In this document: one piece after another, positions 7,477-11,328 of the stretch
Layout: every line of letters starts with the position of its first letter
Position numbering within the stretch: the stretch's first letter is position 1
DNA from: Pseudomonadota bacterium
Lineage (GTDB): Bacteria > Pseudomonadota > Gammaproteobacteria > Burkholderiales > SG8-39
Direction: 5' to 3'
Assembly (NCBI GenBank): GCA_021825225.1
Contig: JAKAIH010000032.1
Coordinates: forward strand, 1 to 11,328
Length of the DNA: 11,328 bases
Notes under the pieces: generated by a model
Seen by the model: the letters and a program-made list of their open reading frames with translations, nothing else
What the model was told of the DNA's origin: nothing
Database searches by the model: none
Position numbers and translations under genes: made by a program

Positions 7477-7564
7477 ATTTCAGCCCTCTCAATGACAGGA
7501 AGCACTAACTTATCGATTCAGGCGGGAGGCCGGCCAGCTTGCGCGGAACGTCTCAATACCTCTC

Positions 7565-7593
7565 TCGGCAACGATCGCCAACGCAATTATAAT
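7565..7593 (+). promoter_or_regulatory. Sigma-70-like promoter of the VOC gene
   Basis: A perfect -10 TATAAT (7588-7593) stands 17 bp after TCGGCA (7565-7570), which matches 4 of 6 bases of the TTGACA -35. Transcription should begin near 7600. The ATG at 7592-7594 overlaps this -10 box and so cannot be in the transcript, which favours GTG at 7622 as the start codon. Confidence 0.65.
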
Positions 7594-7621
7594 GGCGCGT
7601 CCGCAGAACGAGAGAACAACT

Positions 7622-8458
7622 GTGAGAAAACACGTCAAGGGCATAGACCACGTGGTCATCGCGGTGCGCGACCTGGATTCGACGCAGGATACGTTCAGGC
7701 GCATGGGCTTCACCCTCACGCCCCGCGGCCATCATACGCTGGGTTCCGAGAACCACTGCGTCATGTTCGGCACGAACTATTTCGAATTGCTCATGGTGCC
7801 GCAGCGCCTGCCGGGCCGCGAGTACTACTATGACTTTGCGCGTATCGGTGACGGCCTGGCGGCAGTCGCGCTGAAGACCGACAACGCGCGCGGTGCTTTC
7901 GGCGAGCTCACCGCGGCGGCGCTCGCGCCTTCCGAGCCGGTCGATTTCTCGCGACCGGTGCAATTGCCCGAGGGCACGAAGACCGCGTCGTTTCGCATCA
8001 CCCAGCTGGGCCTGGAACAGACCCCGGGCGGACAGGTGTTTCTGTGCCAGCATTTCACCCGCGATGTGGTGTGGCGCCCCGAGTACCAGGCGCATGCCAA
8101 TACGGCTACGGGCCTCGCCGCGATCGCCATCGTCAGCGCCGACGTCGCCGCGACCGCGGCCGCTTACGAGCGCCTGTTCGACGTCAAGGCCAAGACCATC
8201 AGCGAAGGTCTGCTGATCGATACCGGCGACACCCCCATCGCCGTCGTGAGCGAGCCTGCGCTGGCGAAACGATTGCCCGGAGTATGGATCAGCGCGCGTC
8301 ACCAGCCCTGCATGGCAGCCTTATTCATCCACGTCAGCGATCGCGACTCGGCGGAGCGAGCCCTGCGCGCCGGGGGATTGCATCCGACGCGCATGCCCGA
8401 CGGCTCGGTCGCCGTCGGCGCAGCCGAGGCGCACGGCGTGGCGATTATTTTCGGCTAG
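7622..8458 (+). CDS. VOC superfamily protein, glyoxalase-like domain
   Basis: This is a 278-residue vicinal-oxygen-chelate protein of the glyoxalase-like (Glyoxalase_3) kind. The N-terminal module begins GIDHVVIAVRDLDS (7-20), with H10 as a likely metal ligand, and includes NYFELL (52-57, E55). A second module starts around GLAAIAIVSADVAA (164-177) and ends in FIHVSDRDSAERAL near the C-terminus. VOC proteins include isomerases, dioxygenases and resistance proteins, and nothing here fixes the substrate. GTG at 7622-7624 is chosen as start: it has GAGAG seven nt upstream, while the longer ATG reading at 7592 overlaps the promoter -10 box. It is divergent from the M20 gene and convergent with hemB. 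Confidence 0.88.
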   Translation: MRKHVKGIDHVVIAVRDLDSTQDTFRRMGFTLTPRGHHTLGSENHCVMFGTNYFELLMVPQRLPGREYYYDFARIGDGLAAVALKTDNARGAFGELTAAALAPSEPVDFSRPVQLPEGTKTASFRITQLGLEQTPGGQVFLCQHFTRDVVWRPEYQAHANTATGLAAIAIVSADVAATAAAYERLFDVKAKTISEGLLIDTGDTPIAVVSEPALAKRLPGVWISARHQPCMAALFIHVSDRDSAERALRAGGLHPTRMPDGSVAVGAAEAHGVAIIFG

Positions 8459-8471
8459 GCGAAAAGGCGGC

Positions 8472-8513
8472 GCCGGTGAACCCGGCCGCAAAGGCGCGGG
8501 AGAGCCTGCGCCT
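8472..8513. terminator. Two tandem hairpins between convergent VOC and hemB genes
   Basis: GCCGG (8472-8476) pairs with CCGGC (8482-8486) around a 5-nt loop, and AGGCGC (8492-8497) pairs with GCGCCT (8508-8513) around 10 nt. They fill the 81-bp convergent gap. No T-run follows, so they are weak candidates for two-way termination or 3'-end protection. Confidence 0.35.
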
Positions 8514-8539
8514 CGCCTGCAACGCGCTCGCGCTGGATT

Positions 8540-9621
<1,082 letters not shown>

Positions 9622-9644
9622 GCGAGTTCGAAATCTTATCAGTA

Positions 9645-9752
9645 GATGGCAACGGCCATCTCCCGCTTCTCCTCCCTGAGCGGGTGCCTTAACCCTGTTT
9701 AAGGCGTTCTAGCCCCCGGTTTTAATCCCCTTTGGCCGGGGGCTATTTTTTT
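9645..9752 (+). ncRNA. Candidate small RNA divergent to hemB (anti-hemB-like), four stem-loops
   Basis: Four consecutive perfect stems occur on the + strand: GATGGC/GCCATC (9645-9660, 4-nt loop); CCCGCT/AGCGGG (9662-9684, 11-nt loop with CTCCTCCC); GCCTTAA/TTAAGGC (9686-9705, 6-nt loop CCCTGT); and a 10-bp terminator stem (9710-9745) followed by T7. No + strand protein gene precedes it; the nearest ends at 8458. An RNA is the simplest explanation for a + strand terminator here. The position matches, from memory, the predicted betaproteobacterial 'anti-hemB' structured RNA, which is transcribed away from hemB. The CU-rich loop could pair with Shine-Dalgarno sequences, suggesting trans-acting regulation of translation. 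The 5' end is uncertain: AATAAT at 9583-9588 or TCTTAT at 9634-9639 could be its -10, and neither has a good -35. Confidence 0.68.
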
Positions 9753-10355
9753 CTTCTCGCGTTCGATCCCGAGCCAGGCGCCGATGACTTCCTCGGCTTC
9801 CTCCATGCCTTGCTTCTTCAGGCTGGAAAAAAGCTGCGCGGTGTAATTGTGCGCGTATTCGCGCAGACCCGCCTGCACCGCGCGCAAGGTCTTCTGTCCC
9901 TCCTGCCGCGTAAGCTTGTCCGCCTTGGACAAGAGCACATGCACCGGCTTGCCCGTGGACGCGAACCAGTTGAGCATTTGCGCGTCGAGCGGCGTGAGCG
10001 GATGGCGCGCGTCCATGATCAGCACCATGCCGAACAACGAAGCGCGCGTCTGCAGATAGGTCGAGAGAAGTTGTTCCCAATGCGCGCGCAACTCGCGCTG
10101 CACCTTGGCGTAGCCGTAACCCGGCAGATCCACCAGGAAGGCGCCGCCAGGGAGGCTGAAAAAATTGATCTGTTGCGTGCGCCCCGGAGTCTTGCTCACG
10201 AAAGCCAGGCGATTGTGGTCCACCAGCGTGTTGATGGCACTGGATTTGCCCGCATTGGAACGGCCGGCGAACGCAATCTCCGGGCCCAGCGGCGCAGGCA
10301 GATCGGCGAGATGATGCGCGGTGATATAAAAGGTGGCGCCGCGGAACAGCGACAT
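9699..10355 (-). CDS. ysxC: Ribosome biogenesis GTP-binding protein YsxC/EngB
   Basis: This is an EngB-family GTPase (218 residues) needed for late large-subunit ribosome assembly and usually essential. GTPase motifs are in order: G1 GRSNAGKSS (31-39), G2 threonine in TPGRT (56-60), G3 DLPG (76-79), G4 SKAD (143-146) and G5 SSLK (177-180). Start is ATG at 10353-10355, without a strong ribosome site. The last 17 or so residues are basic and proline/glycine-rich ([18 protein letters not shown]). They are encoded by the bases that, on the other strand, form the small-RNA terminator, so this tail may be shaped by that element. Its TAA (9699-9701) falls within stem 3 of the RNA. It is divergent from cytochrome c4 and lies 154 bp before hemB on the same strand. 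Confidence 0.96.
   Translation of the reverse strand: MSLFRGATFYITAHHLADLPAPLGPEIAFAGRSNAGKSSAINTLVDHNRLAFVSKTPGRTQQINFFSLPGGAFLVDLPGYGYAKVQRELRAHWEQLLSTYLQTRASLFGMVLIMDARHPLTPLDAQMLNWFASTGKPVHVLLSKADKLTRQEGQKTLRAVQAGLREYAHNYTAQLFSSLKKQGMEEAEEVIGAWLGIEREKKKIAPGQRGLKPGARTP
9710..9752 (+). terminator. Strong intrinsic terminator of the candidate small RNA
   Basis: TAGCCCCCGG (9710-9719) and CCGGGGGCTA (9736-9745) form a perfect 10-bp stem with a 16-nt loop, followed at once by seven T residues (9746-9752). On the minus strand no T-run follows, so it acts only in the + direction. It lies wholly inside the 3' end of ysxC. Confidence 0.88.
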
Positions 10356-10387
10356 GGCGGTGCAGGCCCAAGTTCGGGAAACTCGGA

Positions 10388-10393
10388 TAGAAT
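10388..10393 (+). promoter_or_regulatory. Possible -10 box of the cytochrome c4 gene
   Basis: TAGAAT matches 5 of 6 bases of the sigma-70 -10 and lies in an AT-rich patch of the 78-bp divergent gap, 40 bp before the cytochrome ATG. No convincing -35 lies 16-18 bp upstream, so an activator may be required or the call may be wrong. Confidence 0.3.
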
Positions 10394-10433
10394 ATCACCC
10401 TTTCAAATATTTCCCGCTTCGAGGAGCTCAGGT

Positions 10434-11063
10434 ATGAAATGTTTCCTTGCGCTCGCCGCCATGCTTACAGCGATAACGGCGGTCGCCGCCGAACCGCCGT
10501 TCAAGGGCGATGCCGCCAAAGCGCAAGGTATCGTCAACCAGGTTTGCGCGGCTTGCCACGCGGCCGACGGCAACAGCCAGATCGCGGCGAATCCCAAACT
10601 GGCCGGCCAGATTCCAGAGTACCTGTACAAGCAGCTCACTGATTTCAAAGCAGCGGCGGGCAAGAAAGCAGAACGCGAAAACCCGGTGATGGCAGGCATG
10701 GTGGCCAACCTGTCGCCCGAGGACATGCATAATCTGGCTGCCTATTTCGCCAGCCAGAAGGCCAAACCGGGCGCGGCAAAAAGCAAGGATCTGGTCGCGC
10801 TGGGGCAGAGAATTTACCGCGGCGGCATTTCCAGTGAAGGTATCGCCGCCTGCGCCGCCTGCCATGGTCCGAACGGGGCCGGCATGCCGGCCCAGTACCC
10901 GCGCCTTTCCGGTCAGCATGCCGAGTATATTGGCGCGCAGTTGAAAGCGTTTCGCTCCGGCGCGCGCGCGAACGACGTCAACGCCACCATGCGCGGTGTC
11001 GCGGGCAGGCTCTCCGACCGCGAAATCGACGCCGTCGCGGACTATATCGCCGGTCTGCGCTAA
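10434..11063 (+). CDS. Dihaem cytochrome c4-type protein
   Basis: This 209-residue periplasmic dihaem cytochrome c4 is an electron carrier that in related bacteria feeds terminal oxidases. A signal peptide (about 1-19, cleavage near AVAA-EPP) is followed by two homologous haem domains. Domain 1 has CAACH at 38-42 and a likely axial Met in NPVMAGM (M86 or M89). Domain 2 has CAACH at 140-144 and M186 in NATMRGVA. Each domain ends with the typical helix (MHNLAAYFAS; IDAVADYIAGL). Start ATG at 10434 has GAGGAG seven nt upstream, a strong ribosome site that settles it over the long upstream frame antisense to ysxC. It is a single gene followed by a strong terminator. DsbD nearby would support haem attachment to its thiols. 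Confidence 0.95.
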   Translation: MKCFLALAAMLTAITAVAAEPPFKGDAAKAQGIVNQVCAACHAADGNSQIAANPKLAGQIPEYLYKQLTDFKAAAGKKAERENPVMAGMVANLSPEDMHNLAAYFASQKAKPGAAKSKDLVALGQRIYRGGISSEGIAACAACHGPNGAGMPAQYPRLSGQHAEYIGAQLKAFRSGARANDVNATMRGVAGRLSDREIDAVADYIAGLR

Positions 11064-11081
11064 GCGCCGCCGCGGCCGAAA

Positions 11082-11107
11082 AAACAGGGGGCGCAAGCCC
11101 CCTGTTT
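11082..11107. terminator. Intrinsic terminator after cytochrome c4, GCAA tetraloop, possibly two-way
   Basis: AAACAGGGGGC (11082-11092) and GCCCCCTGTTT (11097-11107) form a perfect 11-bp stem closed by a GCAA tetraloop. The + strand continues T-rich (TTTCATTTC). On the minus strand the stem ends in a T6 run (complement of 11079-11084). It lies 19 bp after the cytochrome stop codon. Confidence 0.88.
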
Positions 11108-11126
11108 CATTTCTGCATGCCCGCGC

Positions 11127-11159
11127 GGGAATAAACCCTGCCGCCCGGCTGTTTAGTCA
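11127..11159 (+). promoter_or_regulatory. ECF-sigma-like promoter before the lipoprotein gene
   Basis: GGGAATAAA (11127-11135) followed after 15 bp by GTTTAGTCA (11151-11159) has the look of an ECF sigma factor promoter, with a GGAA-type -35 core, rather than a sigma-70 promoter. Initiation would fall near 11165, giving a leader of about 28 nt. COG4315-type lipoproteins are often found near ECF sigma genes, which supports the idea, but the exact -10 is uncertain. Confidence 0.35.
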
Positions 11160-11192
11160 TGCGTAACTACCCCAATCCAAAAGGAGAACGGC

Positions 11193-11328
11193 ATGATGAG
11201 GACACTTGCGGCAGCAGTGGTAATGACAATGCTGGGCGCCTGCGCCAGCATGGGCGGAATGCCGATGGCGGCGAAGGTCGAAAGCGGGATGCTGGTCAAC
11301 AGCGCCGGCATGACCCTGTATACGTTCG
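11193..11328 (+). CDS. COG4315-type repeat lipoprotein, 5' part only
   Basis: The first 45 residues of a small secreted lipoprotein are visible; the gene runs off the window. A hydrophobic signal (4-16) ends in the lipobox LGAC with C17, so the product should be lipid-anchored. After a Met/Gly-rich linker comes SGMLVNSAGMTLYTF (31-45), the repeat motif of the COG4315 secreted-repeat family, whose function is not known. AAGGAG six nt before the ATG at 11193 is a strong ribosome site; ATG at 11196 is an alternative. A possible ECF promoter precedes it. Confidence 0.85.
   Translation, partial: MMRTLAAAVVMTMLGACASMGGMPMAAKVESGMLVNSAGMTLYTF

Noticed and set aside
7531..7540. GGCCGGCC palindrome between M20 and VOC genes
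   Set aside because: Short GC palindromes are expected by chance at this base composition and it is not at a meaningful promoter position.
9732..10433. Upstream extension of the cytochrome c4 frame
   Set aside because: It runs antisense to ysxC. The ATG at 10434 has a strong Shine-Dalgarno and is directly followed by a signal peptide.

Overview
The window is GC-rich, gene-dense chromosomal DNA, most likely from a betaproteobacterium. The evidence is the close family character of HemB, YsxC, cytochrome c4 and the AscD-like reductase, plus a structured RNA divergent to hemB that resembles the betaproteobacterial 'anti-hemB' candidate. There is no sign of a mobile element, phage or CRISPR, and no stretch over 300 bases lacks a gene.

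Layout. 1-380: 3' end of a LivF-type ABC ATPase (+). 388-924: a stand-alone cyclic-nucleotide-binding protein (-). 925-1079: a non-coding gap with three inverted repeats. 1080-2111: a 2Fe-2S/FAD/NAD(P)H reductase of the AscD type (-), divergent across only 39 bp from a tight + strand cluster of an atypical SDR (2151-3020), cutA (3034-3363) and dsbD (3378-5156). 5193-6176: a quinone oxidoreductase (-). 6307-7476: an M20 amidohydrolase (-). 7622-8458: a VOC/glyoxalase-like protein (+) whose start is set by a TATAAT promoter. 8540-9544: hemB (-), with its promoter region at about 9566-9621. 9645-9752: a run of four stem-loops ending in an intrinsic terminator on the + strand, a candidate small RNA. 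9699-10355: ysxC/engB (-). 10434-11063: a dihaem cytochrome c4 (+) with a strong terminator. 11193-11328: the start of a small COG4315-type lipoprotein (+).

Function. Most genes are housekeeping. DsbD moves reductant to the periplasm, which supports cytochrome c maturation. HemB makes the haem precursor porphobilinogen. Cytochrome c4 is a haem protein of the respiratory chain. YsxC is a ribosome-assembly GTPase. Haem synthesis, thiol reduction and a c-type cytochrome thus lie within 8 kb, with three unrelated metabolic genes (quinone oxidoreductase, M20, VOC) between dsbD and hemB.

The most interesting element is the small-RNA candidate at 9645-9752. It has a CU-rich loop with anti-Shine-Dalgarno character, and its terminator lies antisense inside the 3' end of ysxC.
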